Below, piece by piece: positions 30,001 to 38,600 of a stretch of DNA of 53,799 bases; the first letter of the stretch is position 1, and every line of letters begins with the position of its first letter. The stretch covers positions 1 through 53,799 of the forward strand of contig JAUMUE010000008.1 of assembly GCA_030530845.1 (NCBI GenBank). Direction: 5' to 3'. This DNA comes from Limosilactobacillus sp. Its GTDB lineage: Bacteria; Bacillota; Bacilli; Lactobacillales; Lactobacillaceae. The notes beneath the pieces were generated by a model. It worked only from the letters and a program-made list of their open reading frames with translations. It made no database searches and was not told the origin of the DNA. The position numbers and the translations under genes were made by a program.

Positions 30001-30790
30001 GGTAAAAGAGGTCGTTGTCATCGGGAAGCTTGCTATCAGGATAAGCTTTATCGAGGACGAGTGACACTGATGTCGATGCGGCGTTCTTGATCATTGCTTC
30101 GACGACTTCTTGTTCACCCGGCGTAAATTGGGCGAAGCGATCGAGGAAGAAGTGCATACCCGCCACCGATTCATCAGTTTCGAGGAAGTTTGTGAGTTCG
30201 TGGAAGAGTGCGGCGTTGCCCAGGTATTCGCCGTTTACGCGGTCTTCATAGGCATGATAAATAAGCTCAACGTCGTGCATCTTGGCAAGCCATGACTGAT
30301 TTACCTTGTCGTCGCCCTTGGCCTTTTTGATAATCTCAGTCAGGTCATCTGCTGAGATGTTAGAGCCCGCAAGTTGGTTGAGTTGATCTGTTAATTTTTG
30401 GATGAAACCCTGTTGCTTGGCCTCGCTCGCATAAAGTTGTAGCTCATCAGCATGTTCTTGGACAACCTTAGCAACGAGCATCGTCAGCCCGATCTTTGAC
30501 AGCCGTGGTTTTTGCAGTGTCGCCGTATCCCGCAGCAAGTACCATGCCAACCGGCTCAAAGAAAGAATTTGTACCCGTGTCGTTGCGAAACGATCATCAG
30601 CGGTCTTGCCCCGTCGTTTGCGTAACATATCTAAAACTTCAATTTCAGTTTGAAACTTAATGTGGTTAGGCACGATGTAGAAAAAGCTGTCATTCTTTGG
30701 TGCTTTCTCCATCTGCTCCACGATCTGGTCAACCAATACTTTTTGGTGATCCTTAGACGCGGTACCTAACACGAAACCTATTTCGCCCAT
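27065..30790 (-). CDS. rexB: ATP-dependent nuclease subunit B, RexB type
   Basis: Partner of AddA in recombinational repair. The 1241-residue protein has an inactivated helicase-like fold: the first loop reads VLGTASKDHQKV, without the GxGKT of a working Walker A. It has a C-terminal RecB-family nuclease with YLNVVDYKSRYTRFDL (catalytic Asp and Lys). The four cysteines that hold a 4Fe-4S cluster in B. subtilis AddB are missing: the first position falls in SYYANPYKFF where AddB has NSCPF, and no Cys cluster follows the nuclease. This matches the RexB branch of Lactobacillales. First gene of the rexB-addA pair, with translation coupled by the 14-base overlap. Confidence 0.93.
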   Translation of the reverse strand: MGEIGFVLGTASKDHQKVLVDQIVEQMEKAPKNDSFFYIVPNHIKFQTEIEVLDMLRKRRGKTADDRFATTRVQILSLSRLAWYLLRDTATLQKPRLSKIGLTMLVAKVVQEHADELQLYASEAKQQGFIQKLTDQLNQLAGSNISADDLTEIIKKAKGDDKVNQSWLAKMHDVELIYHAYEDRVNGEYLGNAALFHELTNFLETDESVAGMHFFLDRFAQFTPGEQEVVEAMIKNAASTSVSLVLDKAYPDSKLPDDNDLFYPSAMQYHRLWKFANNEDGVEIVANDLMAQEDRVSSALTKVDEIFAKYIKAPLDGNTVELDADEQEQLQFFTAGNRRAELERVATMIHKMVATQGYRYRDFLILTRKLAGYQTMIAPVFAANNIPIFNDHERFMGDHPLATLISTLFKLPLYGYRTEDIMQLLKTWLFAVQSEATGDFNALDADAVFVTENWCLKKGINGKSMWKKEKYWTVEDKRQSVSTDGDLEQRQQELAGKLHAVQGFVVDHIFPFFDQLKKAKTGRDLAEILYKFLVDNGVTKRLKDWQEYQASRDIDLAQQPHQVWVKFCQILDEYVQILGDSPVGQESFAQDMTNFSDLIQAGFASATYSQIPATLDQVMISETGITQNQDRKVVFLIGSTSDVMPQMSQAETLFTDQDKEILVEFIDKDTQYIPTGAIEVMKAEPLIHYSGMLAGTEKLIMSAPMSDEEEKEQNVSDYMLDLAKKFGKNIDKVTDPFSGESAMDFVSTPEATLSQYVRVLRKAKDENVPLSADWNKIYKELEKGASDEGFQKRLALVNAGFGYKNQVENLSPELAAELYLTHDHGQNVLRSSISQLESYYANPYKFFLEYGLKLKKRDELSMSPDRMGTFFHRVMEIFVNKVNGNSQISFEKLADGYDENQPVINQILDSAIQEATNGQPDLANLIQNSSQSAFWYGQLKELVNRMTNLLCWQAQYTQSRPTDTEIQFGRIGNKRDNDLFAIDLPLKDHNAHLKVNGRIDRLDVTDVDGKKYLNVVDYKSRYTRFDLTKAVNGISLQLLTYLNALEFNMDLLVPKYGNQSGDLHLGGAAYLQLQNPKLEFDKINGADPDLTEIGMKKSKYTGILLNDVAYLKAMDKKVNGKGGTVFPLKTKDGGKAMEGQKGTKLYTEQKLLLLLKKNEDLISNAANSILNGDVAIRPYRYLDGSNLSTGLEYSDYEDIIQFDNMVDQRNYRRISTVDENEMFLDLREKFGKKGEVDNGGN

Positions 30791-30867
30791 ATAACTTCCT
30801 CCTCGTAAATATTATAGAAATAGTTTAACACATACCCGAACGTATATTCGCGGTTAGAGACAAAAAA

Positions 30868-30888
30868 AGCCAAGGAAACTCCTTGACT
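30868..30888 (-). terminator. Terminator of the serine dehydratase operon
   Basis: Short CAAGGA / TCCTTG hairpin, extended by AG/CT, with a TTTTTTT run on the minus strand; it overlaps the last codon of the upstream gene. Confidence 0.65.
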
Positions 30889-31201
30889 AGTGTAGACCGA
30901 GCATCAGTTTCGCAGCCCGGCTCATTTTATCCATTGTCCACGCAGGTTCCCAAACAAATTCAACATCAACATTGTTTACTTCCGGCACCTTCTTCACAGC
31001 GTCAACCACCATCTTTGCCAACAAGTTGGTCAATGGGCATCCCATCGTCGTCAGTGTCATTTCGACCAGACAAATTCCATCTTCGTCCAAGTCGATGCTG
31101 TAAACCAGACCGAGATTAACAATATCAACACCGAGTTCCGGATCAATCACGGTCATCAGTTGGTTGATAATGTCATCGCGAATGATTGTGTTATCCCGCA
31201 T
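30887..31201 (-). CDS. Metal-sulfur cluster assembly factor, DUF59/SufT-like
   Basis: 104-residue MIP18/DUF59 protein. Seen: VIDPELGVDIVNLGLVYSIDL, the family core, then MTLTTMGCPLTNLLAKMVVDAV with the conserved Cys, and VEFVWEPAWTMDKMS. Relatives (SufT, PaaD-like) help load Fe-S clusters into client enzymes. It starts 9 bases after the stop of the serine dehydratase alpha subunit, itself a 4Fe-4S enzyme, and shares the terminator. Inference: a dedicated or preferred maturation factor for SdaA. Confidence 0.88.
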   Translation of the reverse strand: MRDNTIIRDDIINQLMTVIDPELGVDIVNLGLVYSIDLDEDGICLVEMTLTTMGCPLTNLLAKMVVDAVKKVPEVNNVDVEFVWEPAWTMDKMSRAAKLMLGLH

Positions 31202-31210
31202 ATGGACCTC

Positions 31211-32098
31211 CTATACGTTGTCACCGAAAATCCGTGCAGTAATTGCCTGTCCTGTTGGTGTTCCAGCGAGGCCACCAATCCCCGTTTCACGCAGAGACGC
31301 AGGAAGACCACGTCCAACCTTGTTCATCGCTGAAATACATTCGTCGGCTGGAATCTTGGACACACATCCTGCCAGTGCCATGTCGGCGGCAATCAGTGCA
31401 TCCCCGGCCCCGATGGCATTCCGTTTCACACATGGAATTTCCACCAGACCAGCGATCGGATCACAGACCAGTCCCAACAGGTTGGAAATCGCAATCGATA
31501 AGGCGTGCGCAGATTGTTCTGGCGTTCCTCCAGCGGCTTCCACCGCCGCCGCAGCTCCCATCGCCGCCGCGCTCCCGACTTCAGCCTGACATCCCCCGGT
31601 CGCACCGGCAATCCCAGAGTGGTTAGCGATCACCATTCCGAATCCCCCAGCGGTAAAGAGGAAGCGGATCATCTGCTCTTCGGTGAGATCGAGCCGCTTT
31701 TCCAGCATAAAGAGCACACCTGGCATCGTCCCGGATGAACCGGCAGTTGGAGTTGCACAGACAACCCCCATCGCCGCGTTGACCTCATTCGTAGCCACCG
31801 CATCCTGGACCGCACACATCATCGCATCCCCGGACAACGTTTTTCCCGTTTCACGGTACTTCTTGATCTTGACCGCTTCACCACCAGTCAATCCAGTTGC
31901 GGAGAAGACACCATCACCTTTTTGGCCCCGTTCTACCGCAGCCCGCATGACTTCCAGGTTCTTGGCCATCTTGCGCCAGATTGCTTCACGTGAATTACCT
32001 GAAGTCCGGCATTCCTGTTCGATAATTAATTCAGATATTGGCTTGTCCTTTGCCTTAGCATCTTCGACAATTTCTTGAATGCTATCATAAATCTCCAT
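31211..32098 (-). CDS. sdaAA: L-serine dehydratase, alpha (Fe-S) subunit
   Basis: Deaminates L-serine to pyruvate with an oxygen-sensitive 4Fe-4S cluster. The 295-residue alpha subunit has SSGTMPGVLFMLEKR, GATGGCQAEVGSAAAMGAAA and cluster cysteines in LLGLVCDPIAGLVEIPCVKRN and LAGCVSKIPADECISAMNKVGRGLP. It is preceded by the beta subunit (10-base gap) and followed by a DUF59 protein (9-base gap). Normal length, intact. Confidence 0.95.
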   Translation of the reverse strand: MEIYDSIQEIVEDAKAKDKPISELIIEQECRTSGNSREAIWRKMAKNLEVMRAAVERGQKGDGVFSATGLTGGEAVKIKKYRETGKTLSGDAMMCAVQDAVATNEVNAAMGVVCATPTAGSSGTMPGVLFMLEKRLDLTEEQMIRFLFTAGGFGMVIANHSGIAGATGGCQAEVGSAAAMGAAAAVEAAGGTPEQSAHALSIAISNLLGLVCDPIAGLVEIPCVKRNAIGAGDALIAADMALAGCVSKIPADECISAMNKVGRGLPASLRETGIGGLAGTPTGQAITARIFGDNV

Positions 32099-32108
32099 CT
32101 TTTGTACC

Positions 32109-32774
32109 TCACTGAAGACAAATTAAGTTGTCAAAATCTGATTCGAGCTTTTTCATCGTCTCGTCGTTCATGTAGTTTTTAATGTCGTATTCGTAGACAT
32201 CACAATCGTCGGTCCGCATTGACTGCTTCCGGCTAAATGGCGCTAACTTTTCCATTTTCGCCGTCAGTTCCACAGCGTTTGGGTTCTTCTTGCCGTAATC
32301 GATGTAGATGACGATTGGCAATGGACCGGCTGGGTAAATCTCAACGTCTTCGATCACTAATTTACGGACCTCAATCGCCCCACCACCGATGGAACACCCT
32401 GCGACCTCGATCTTCTTGTGGTCGTTCCTGATATCGAGGATAGCAGTGTTTGGGTGGTGAATTGGGCTTGGTTCATCTTCTTCGACGTAACGCAGGTCAA
32501 TCCCTGAATTACGTGCGATTTGAGGTGCATCGGGAACACGTGAATCGTCTGCTTCCATCCCCAAAATCCCCGCCGCAATCGCATAGTCAGTCCCGTGACC
32601 CCGGTGCGTCTTTGCGAATGATTCGTAGTAGTGTACTGTCACTTTATTCATCGTCTCACCGAACAGCTTGTGTGCAACTCGTCCAATCGCTACGGCACCA
32701 GCAGTATGTGAACTCGATGGGCCAATCATAATCGGACCGATAATATCGAAAACACTGCGATATTTGGCAGTCAT
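32109..32774 (-). CDS. sdaAB: L-serine dehydratase, beta subunit
   Basis: 221-residue partner of SdaAA. The N terminus shows FDIIGPIMIGPSSSHTAGAVAIGRVA, the serine-binding SSSHTAG motif, and RGHGTDYAIAAGILGM follows. The C-terminal third (about 145-221) has the fold position of the ACT-like domain found in Firmicutes beta subunits. First gene of the three-gene operon. A terminator-like hairpin lies in the 120-base gap before it, so either cls ends there or sdaAB expression is attenuated. Confidence 0.94.
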   Translation of the reverse strand: MTAKYRSVFDIIGPIMIGPSSSHTAGAVAIGRVAHKLFGETMNKVTVHYYESFAKTHRGHGTDYAIAAGILGMEADDSRVPDAPQIARNSGIDLRYVEEDEPSPIHHPNTAILDIRNDHKKIEVAGCSIGGGAIEVRKLVIEDVEIYPAGPLPIVIYIDYGKKNPNAVELTAKMEKLAPFSRKQSMRTDDCDVYEYDIKNYMNDETMKKLESDFDNLICLQ

Positions 32775-32792
32775 GAAATTTCACCCCTTCAA

Positions 32793-32835
32793 AAAATAAA
32801 ACAGCACCGTTTTCGGACTCACTCCGGAAACGCTG
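32793..32835 (-). terminator. Terminator-like hairpin between cls and sdaAB
   Basis: Arms CAGCGTTTCCGGA and TCCGAAAACGGTGCTG on the minus strand, then TTTTATTTTTT. It ends 20 bases before the sdaAB ATG. A TGCTATAAT extended -10 at about 32873-32881 (minus) would start a transcript that includes the hairpin. Confidence 0.65.
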
Positions 32836-32893
32836 CCGTGATCGTCAGTCAATCAGAATAATATTGACCGTAATTATAGCATATAAACATAGC

Positions 32894-34363
32894 CTAGAGA
32901 ATAGGTGAGAATAGGCGAGAGAAGTATTGTTTGAACTTTAGCCACCGTGACTGTTCTTCAAATCTTTCGAGCGTCATCACCCGACAATTTCTGATGTCTT
33001 CCACAAAGATTTTTTCCAGTTGGTCAACCAGCTTAAGATCGTATACAAAAGCGTTGATTTCGAAGTTAAGCTTGAAGCTTCTGAAATCGAGGTTTGCGGA
33101 ACCAACTGAGGCCATCCGCCCGTCAATCATCATTGTCTTTGCATGCAGGAAACCTTCTTGGTATTTATAGATGGTTGCCCCTTCTGCCGCCAGGGTCTTA
33201 GCATAGAATTCCGTCGCCCGGTAGACAAATGGGTGGTCCGGCTTGCATGGAATCATGATCCGCACGTCGACACCGGAATGAATCGCAACCCGCAGCGCAT
33301 CCATAATACTATCATCTGGAATCAGGTATGGTGTCTGAATCCAAATGTGGTCTTGAGCCGCATTGATCAGCCGTAAGTAACCCAGCTTAATCTTTTCCAA
33401 GTCACCTTCAGGACCACTCGCCACCGTCTGCATAGCTACCGTGGACCCACCTTCGACCTTGATCTGTGGGAAGTATGGGTGGTAATGGTCGATCAATGAA
33501 GTCTTGTTCTTAACTGAGGCGTTCCAGTCACCGATGAAGCGACGTTGAAGCCCAAAGTTAGCGCCACCGATTACTCGCAAGTGGGTGTCACGCCATGGGC
33601 CAAACTTAGGAAGGCGTCCGAGGTATTGGTCACCGATGTTAAACCCACCGATATAGCCGATCTTACCGTCAATCACAACAATCTTTCTGTGGTTCCGGTA
33701 GTTGATCCGGAAATCGAAGAAGTTGCTTCTCGTCATCAAGAAAGGTGATGCGTATCCGCCGAGTTCACGGAGGTTGTCGTAGAAGCTTGGCTTAACCCCC
33801 ATCGAACCCCATGAGTCATAGAGGACCCGGACTTCGACACCCTCGGCAGCCTTTTGTTCCAAGAGCGTCCGGAGTTGGTTACCGATCTTATCGTTGTAGA
33901 TAGTGTAAAACTCCATGTGGATGCTCTGAGTAGCGTTGGAGATATCCTCAAACATTTGCTTGAAGAGCTCATTACCGTCAGTAAAAATTTCGACATGGTT
34001 GTGCCGGCTCAAGAAAGCTTCATCGATACTCTGGAAGAGAAGGATCGTCCGCCGGTAAATCTGGGTGATCGAAAACTTGGGCTTTGGCATGTTGATGAAC
34101 TGATTACGCTGGCGCTCCACAGCCTCTTTTAACTTCAGCCGTGTCTGTGACTTAATCCGTTCCATTCGTTTTTGTGTTGGTTTTCGCCCTAAGAACGCGT
34201 AAATGATGAAACCAATCACTGGGATCAAGGTCAGCACCAAAAGCCATGCCCAGGTCGCTGAGATATCTTTTCGTTCACGGAAGACGGTAAAGATGGCCGC
34301 GAGTTCGTTGATGAAAATGATTACGAGAAGTATTGTTCTGATAATATCCCAAGTCATTGCCAT
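32894..34363 (-). CDS. cls: Cardiolipin synthase
   Basis: Membrane phospholipase-D-family enzyme that joins two phosphatidylglycerols into cardiolipin plus glycerol. Two N-terminal membrane helices (about residues 4-60, including WAWLLVLTLIPVIGFIIYAFLG), then two HKD motifs: HRKIVVIDGKIGYIGGFNIGD and HAKTMMIDGRMASVGSANLD. Start set at 34363 (MAMTWD), with AAGGGGGTG upstream; the frame extends six codons more. 489 residues is a normal length. Confidence 0.94.
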   Translation of the reverse strand: MAMTWDIIRTILLVIIFINELAAIFTVFRERKDISATWAWLLVLTLIPVIGFIIYAFLGRKPTQKRMERIKSQTRLKLKEAVERQRNQFINMPKPKFSITQIYRRTILLFQSIDEAFLSRHNHVEIFTDGNELFKQMFEDISNATQSIHMEFYTIYNDKIGNQLRTLLEQKAAEGVEVRVLYDSWGSMGVKPSFYDNLRELGGYASPFLMTRSNFFDFRINYRNHRKIVVIDGKIGYIGGFNIGDQYLGRLPKFGPWRDTHLRVIGGANFGLQRRFIGDWNASVKNKTSLIDHYHPYFPQIKVEGGSTVAMQTVASGPEGDLEKIKLGYLRLINAAQDHIWIQTPYLIPDDSIMDALRVAIHSGVDVRIMIPCKPDHPFVYRATEFYAKTLAAEGATIYKYQEGFLHAKTMMIDGRMASVGSANLDFRSFKLNFEINAFVYDLKLVDQLEKIFVEDIRNCRVMTLERFEEQSRWLKFKQYFSRLFSPIL

Positions 34364-34495
34364 CTTTATCACCCCCTTCATGTGTTAATGTATATTTTAC
34401 CGCAAGATTTTTTTCAAAACTACAATCTCTCTTGATTGTCGGTTTTAATTCGGTAATAATTATAATTATTAATTATTCGAGATGAGGTCCGTCAT

Positions 34496-35092
34496 ATGAG
34501 CTTAATTTATTTACGTCGCACATATATGCATGATTTACCAGCTATAAAGCAAATCATCGCTGAAGCTAAGCAAGCATTGAAAGACGCTGGTAGTCCTCAA
34601 TGGCAAGACGGTCACCCCAACAACATCATGATTGTCAATGATATCGTCCACCACCTCTCATGGGCGCTGGTTGTTGATAACAAGATCGTCGGTGTCGCAA
34701 CCCTGCAAGCCGACCCGGAAGAAAGTTACAAGGACATCACGGATGGTGAATGGCACAATGACGATGACCGCTACATGACGATTCACCGCGTGGCTATCAG
34801 TAATGAATACCGGGGCAAGCACCTCAGCGACTTCTTATTCACCAACCTCCTGTCAATCGGCCAAGAACGTGGTTACCACAACTTCCGGATCGATACACAC
34901 GAAAAGAATACGGCAATGCGCGCTGTTTTGAAGAAGTTTGGCTTTGAATACCGCGGTATTGTCAACGTCAAAGACTGGATTGATACCAAGCGGATGGCAT
35001 TTGAATTGAACCTGCCTACCCACTCACTTCCCGTGGAACATCACGTCGACAACAATTTCATGAAGCCTATAATCAAGAAGGGCGACAAATAG
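34496..35092 (+). CDS. GNAT-family N-acetyltransferase
   Basis: 198 residues. The GNAT acetyl-CoA-binding motif A is seen as IHRVAISNEYRGKHLSDFLFTNLLSIGQERGY, followed by FRIDTHEKNTAMRAVLKKFGFEYRGIVNV (motif B, substrate side). Substrate unknown. The last 25 residues, after the GNAT fold, are a polar extension. It is monocistronic, with GATGAGG upstream and a terminator 2 bases after the stop. Confidence 0.88.
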   Translation: MSLIYLRRTYMHDLPAIKQIIAEAKQALKDAGSPQWQDGHPNNIMIVNDIVHHLSWALVVDNKIVGVATLQADPEESYKDITDGEWHNDDDRYMTIHRVAISNEYRGKHLSDFLFTNLLSIGQERGYHNFRIDTHEKNTAMRAVLKKFGFEYRGIVNVKDWIDTKRMAFELNLPTHSLPVEHHVDNNFMKPIIKKGDK

Positions 35093-35093
35093 C

Positions 35094-35128
35094 AATAGGG
35101 ATCGGATTTTCTCCGGTCCCTATTTTTG
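35094..35128 (+). terminator. Terminator downstream of the acetyltransferase
   Basis: AATAGGGATCGGA / TCCGGTCCCTATT stem followed by TTTTTGTG. Confidence 0.88.
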
Positions 35129-35144
35129 TGTTTCACGTGAAACA
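35129..35144. other. parS: parS, ParB-binding centromere site
   Basis: TGTTTCACGTGAAACA, a perfect 16-base palindrome identical to the bacterial parS consensus. It lies in the short gap between convergent genes, next to a terminator. Known role: ParB (Spo0J) loads here and spreads, guiding origin segregation and SMC loading. parS sites cluster near oriC in Firmicutes. Confidence 0.93.
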
Positions 35145-35145
35145 G

Positions 35146-36285
35146 TTATTTGCTTTTGATAATCCGAGCAATGTTTTCCGCGCAGATTGCCACGTCTTTT
35201 TTAGCATCCGCAATTGCCCGATTCAGCGACTTAGCCCCATTTGGCGTGGAGAAGATAGCGTCCATGATCCCGTCTTCGTAGAGCGAATCGACGCCCTTAC
35301 CGATGTAGCCGGCCAAAACGATCACGGGTGCATCTGGCGCCACTTGTTTCACGGTCGTCGCTACTCCATATGGTGTCTTCCCGAATTTAGTTTGGAAATC
35401 AATGCTTCCCTCACCCGTGAAACAGTAGTCAGTCCCGACTGCACGTTTAGCTAACTGGCTATATTCCAAGACGATGTCGACACCCTTTTTCATTGTTGAA
35501 TTCGTGAATGCCATCAGTCCGATTCCTAGTCCACCGGCAGCACCCGCACCTGGCACCATCTCGAGGTCCATCCCCAAGTCACGCTTGATAACTTCCGCAT
35601 AATGGTGGAGGTTGGCATCCAAGATTGTGACCATTTCTGGAGTCGCACCCTTTTGTGGACCAAAGACTGCGGCCGAACCATTTTTACCGGTCAGCGGGTT
35701 TGTGACATCAGATGCGATCAGCACTTTTACCTGTGAAACTTCTGGGGCAATTTGACTGACATCGATGCGAGCCAAGTCAGCGAGTGGTCCGCCGCCAAAG
35801 CCAATTTCCTGCCCGTTTGCGTCGAGCAGTTTGGCACCGAGCGCTTGGGCCATCCCCGCCCCGCCGTCAGTTGTCGCCGAGCCACCGATCCCGATGATAA
35901 TTTCGTCGACACCGCGCTTGATAGCATCGAGGATCAGCTCGCCAGTCCCGTAAGTCGTCGTGAGCAGCGGATTCTTCGTCTCGTCATTCACGTACTGGAT
36001 CCCGCTCGCCTCAGCCATTTCAATCACTGCGGTATTGGAGTTTCCCAGCAGGCCATAGTGCGCATCTACCAGCTGGTTGAGTGGGTTGTGAACGCTCTTA
36101 GTGACCAGCTCGCCGTTCGTTGCGTCGACTAGTGATTGAACGGTTCCTTCACCTCCGTCCGCCATTGGTACCAACTCATAATCGGCATCTGGAAATACCT
36201 TTTCGATTCCTGCCTTCATCGCTTGGGCGGCTTCCTTTGCAGTCAGGCTCCCCTTGAATGAATCAGGCGCAATTAGAAATTTCAT
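35146..36285 (-). CDS. Glycerate kinase
   Basis: Phosphorylates D-glycerate with ATP. 379 residues of the GlxK/GarK type: MKFLIAPDSFKGSLTAKEAA at the N terminus, PMADGGEGTVQSLVDA, IIGIGGSATTDGGAGMAQALG, and VPGAGAAGGLGIGL for the nucleotide and glycerate sites, TGEGSIDFQTKFGKTPYGVA near the end. Start at 36285; an in-frame ATG two codons earlier is also possible. Its stop is two bases from parS. Confidence 0.93.
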   Translation of the reverse strand: MKFLIAPDSFKGSLTAKEAAQAMKAGIEKVFPDADYELVPMADGGEGTVQSLVDATNGELVTKSVHNPLNQLVDAHYGLLGNSNTAVIEMAEASGIQYVNDETKNPLLTTTYGTGELILDAIKRGVDEIIIGIGGSATTDGGAGMAQALGAKLLDANGQEIGFGGGPLADLARIDVSQIAPEVSQVKVLIASDVTNPLTGKNGSAAVFGPQKGATPEMVTILDANLHHYAEVIKRDLGMDLEMVPGAGAAGGLGIGLMAFTNSTMKKGVDIVLEYSQLAKRAVGTDYCFTGEGSIDFQTKFGKTPYGVATTVKQVAPDAPVIVLAGYIGKGVDSLYEDGIMDAIFSTPNGAKSLNRAIADAKKDVAICAENIARIIKSK

Positions 36286-36330
36286 CGTCATCCCCCGCTC
36301 TTTTCTAATCAGTACCCTTATTATAACAAA

Positions 36331-36366
36331 AACAGGGCAGGAACCATTTCTGATCCCTGCCCCGTT
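36331..36366 (-). terminator. Terminator downstream of clpL
   Basis: AACGGGGCAGGGA / TCCTGCCCTGTT stem with TTTTTG on the minus strand. Confidence 0.82.
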
Positions 36367-36370
36367 CTAA

Positions 36371-38533
36371 TTACTTATCCTCAGGAGTTTGGTATTGGTC
36401 GCTGTCGTCTTTAGCAGCATCGTCAGCACTTACGATCACTAATTGACCATCCTTCATTTCGGCAACCAGGTGCTTTTCTTCGAGGTGGTCAAGGTAGTAA
36501 TCAGTTACCTTGTCACGAATTTCACGTTCGATGACCCGGCGAAGTGGACGTGCACCCATAGCTTCGTCGTATCCTTCATCGATCAAGTACTTCTTGGCTG
36601 TTGGAGTTACTTGAACGTCCATGCTCTTCTTTGCTAAAGTCTTGTTTACATCAGCCAACATCAGGTCAACGATTTCTTGAAGGTTTTCCTTAGTCAAGCT
36701 GTGGAACTCAACGATCGCATTGAACCGGTTCAAGAATTCTGGACGGAAGTAGTTGGTCAACTTCTTGATCAAGTCTTCTTCATCTTGGTCCTTGCCGAGC
36801 TTGATAGCAGCGTCGTTGGAGTAACCGGCGTTAGAAGTTGCGATGATGATGGTGTTCTTGAAGTCGATCGTGTTACCTTGTCCGTCAGTCAAACGACCAT
36901 CGTCCAAGACTTGGAGGAGCAAGGTGATCACTTGTGGGTTAGCCTTTTCAATTTCATCCAGCAAGATGATTGAGTATGGGTGACGACGAACCTTTTCAGT
37001 CAAGGTGTTGGAGTTGTCGTCGTAACCTACGTAACCTGCAGTGGTACCAATCAACTTAGAAACGGCTGTCCGGTCAGAGTATTCAGACATATCTAAGCGG
37101 ATGATGTCGTTCTTGGAGCCAAACATATCGAGTGCTAATTGCTTAGCGAGCTCAGTCTTACCAACCCCTGTAGGTCCTACAAAGAGGAAGCTGCCGATTG
37201 GTTGGTTACCTTCGTCAAATCCAGCACGGTTCCGACGAATGGCACGAGATACGGCTTCAACGGCCTTGTCTTGTCCGATGACCTTGCCTTCCAGACGCTT
37301 ATCCATGTCCTTCAAGCGTTCGATGTCACTAGCGCCGATCTTGGAAACTGGGATACCAGTCATTTGTTCCACAGCGTTTGCGACGTCTTCAGTGGTGGCG
37401 GTCACCTTTTCTTCCTTAGAGCTTTGGCCAAGTTGCTTCTTCAATTCAGCAATCTTTTCCTTTGCATCTTGTGCAGTTTGGTAGTCTTCCGCAGTTACCG
37501 CATCGTTTTGGATCTTTTCTTGCTTCTCGATTTCTTGTTCGATTTGCTTTTCATCGTGAACAGGGTGTTTTGCAGCCAAGTGTGCAGCGGTCATGTCGAC
37601 CAGGTCAATTGCCTTGTCTGGAAGAGAACGTTGTGGCATGTATTGAACTGAGTAGTCGACCGCAGCTTGGAGTACGTCGTCCGGCAACTTTACGTTGTGG
37701 TGACGTTCATACAAGTCACGGATACCCTTCAAGATAGCCATCGTGTCTTCCTTGCTTGGGGCATTGACAGTAACTTGGTTGAACCGCCGTGCTAAGGCTG
37801 CGTCCTTCATGATGGTGTTTCTGTATTCGTCTTGGGTGGTTGCACCGATCACAGTGATTTCACCACGAGACAATGCAGGCTTAATGATGTCGGCCATTCC
37901 CTTAGAACCGCTGGCATCCCCGGCAGAACCAGCACCAATAATCTGATGAATTTCATCGAAGAAGAGGATTATATTGCCGGCCTTCTTAATGTCATCAATC
38001 AGCTTTTGCATATTTTCTTCAAAGCTACCACGGTATTGCGTACCAGCTTCAAGTCCTGAAATATCAATGCTGATGATTTCCTTGTCCTTGATCGCAGCTG
38101 GGACGTTGCCTTCCACGATTGCCTGGGCCAAGCCTTCCACAACCGCGGTCTTACCTACACCAGCATCCCCGACAAGGACTGGGTTATTCTTCGTCCGCCG
38201 ACTCAAAATTTCAGCGGTCTCTTGAATTTCCTTATTCCGACCAATCACAGGGTCCAACTTGCCTTGACGAGCTTCTTCAGTCAAATTACGACCGAGCTTG
38301 GTCAAAATGCTGTCCTTGCCTGGAGCAACCTGTTGGCCAGTGCGAGCTTGTTGACCTGCACCGTCAGGCAATTTGCCATTTTGACGGTAGTAAGCAAACT
38401 CTTCTGGTGAAACTTCCCGACCGTTAATCATGTAACGCCGGTTTTCAGTGTTAAAACCATTCATCCCACCCATCAATTGGTTGAAGATGTCATTCATGTC
38501 ATTATCAAATGGACTCATTGGAATTTGTGCCAT
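36371..38533 (-). CDS. clpL: ATP-dependent chaperone ClpL
   Basis: Hexameric AAA+ disaggregase tied to heat and acid tolerance in lactic acid bacteria; it can act without DnaK. 720 residues: a short N-terminal region instead of the usual Clp N domain, AAA-1 with [18 protein letters not shown], a middle coiled coil (about 330-390, [29 protein letters not shown]), and AAA-2 with [15 protein letters not shown] and [11 protein letters not shown]. Start at 38533 (MAQIPM) after GGGAGGG. No CtsR or HrcA-type repeat was recognised upstream. It follows a small HTH gene on the same strand by 67 bases, without a terminator between. Confidence 0.92.
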   Translation of the reverse strand: MAQIPMSPFDNDMNDIFNQLMGGMNGFNTENRRYMINGREVSPEEFAYYRQNGKLPDGAGQQARTGQQVAPGKDSILTKLGRNLTEEARQGKLDPVIGRNKEIQETAEILSRRTKNNPVLVGDAGVGKTAVVEGLAQAIVEGNVPAAIKDKEIISIDISGLEAGTQYRGSFEENMQKLIDDIKKAGNIILFFDEIHQIIGAGSAGDASGSKGMADIIKPALSRGEITVIGATTQDEYRNTIMKDAALARRFNQVTVNAPSKEDTMAILKGIRDLYERHHNVKLPDDVLQAAVDYSVQYMPQRSLPDKAIDLVDMTAAHLAAKHPVHDEKQIEQEIEKQEKIQNDAVTAEDYQTAQDAKEKIAELKKQLGQSSKEEKVTATTEDVANAVEQMTGIPVSKIGASDIERLKDMDKRLEGKVIGQDKAVEAVSRAIRRNRAGFDEGNQPIGSFLFVGPTGVGKTELAKQLALDMFGSKNDIIRLDMSEYSDRTAVSKLIGTTAGYVGYDDNSNTLTEKVRRHPYSIILLDEIEKANPQVITLLLQVLDDGRLTDGQGNTIDFKNTIIIATSNAGYSNDAAIKLGKDQDEEDLIKKLTNYFRPEFLNRFNAIVEFHSLTKENLQEIVDLMLADVNKTLAKKSMDVQVTPTAKKYLIDEGYDEAMGARPLRRVIEREIRDKVTDYYLDHLEEKHLVAEMKDGQLVIVSADDAAKDDSDQYQTPEDK

Positions 38534-38600
38534 AATAATCCCTCCCTGGACTGTATATTTCATCAGTTAGTAGTTATTAAATATAGATTTGCTACAGCGA

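Noticed and set aside
38534-38600. CtsR or HrcA heat-shock operator before clpL.
   Set aside because: No GGTCAAA-type direct repeat or CIRCE inverted repeat could be seen.
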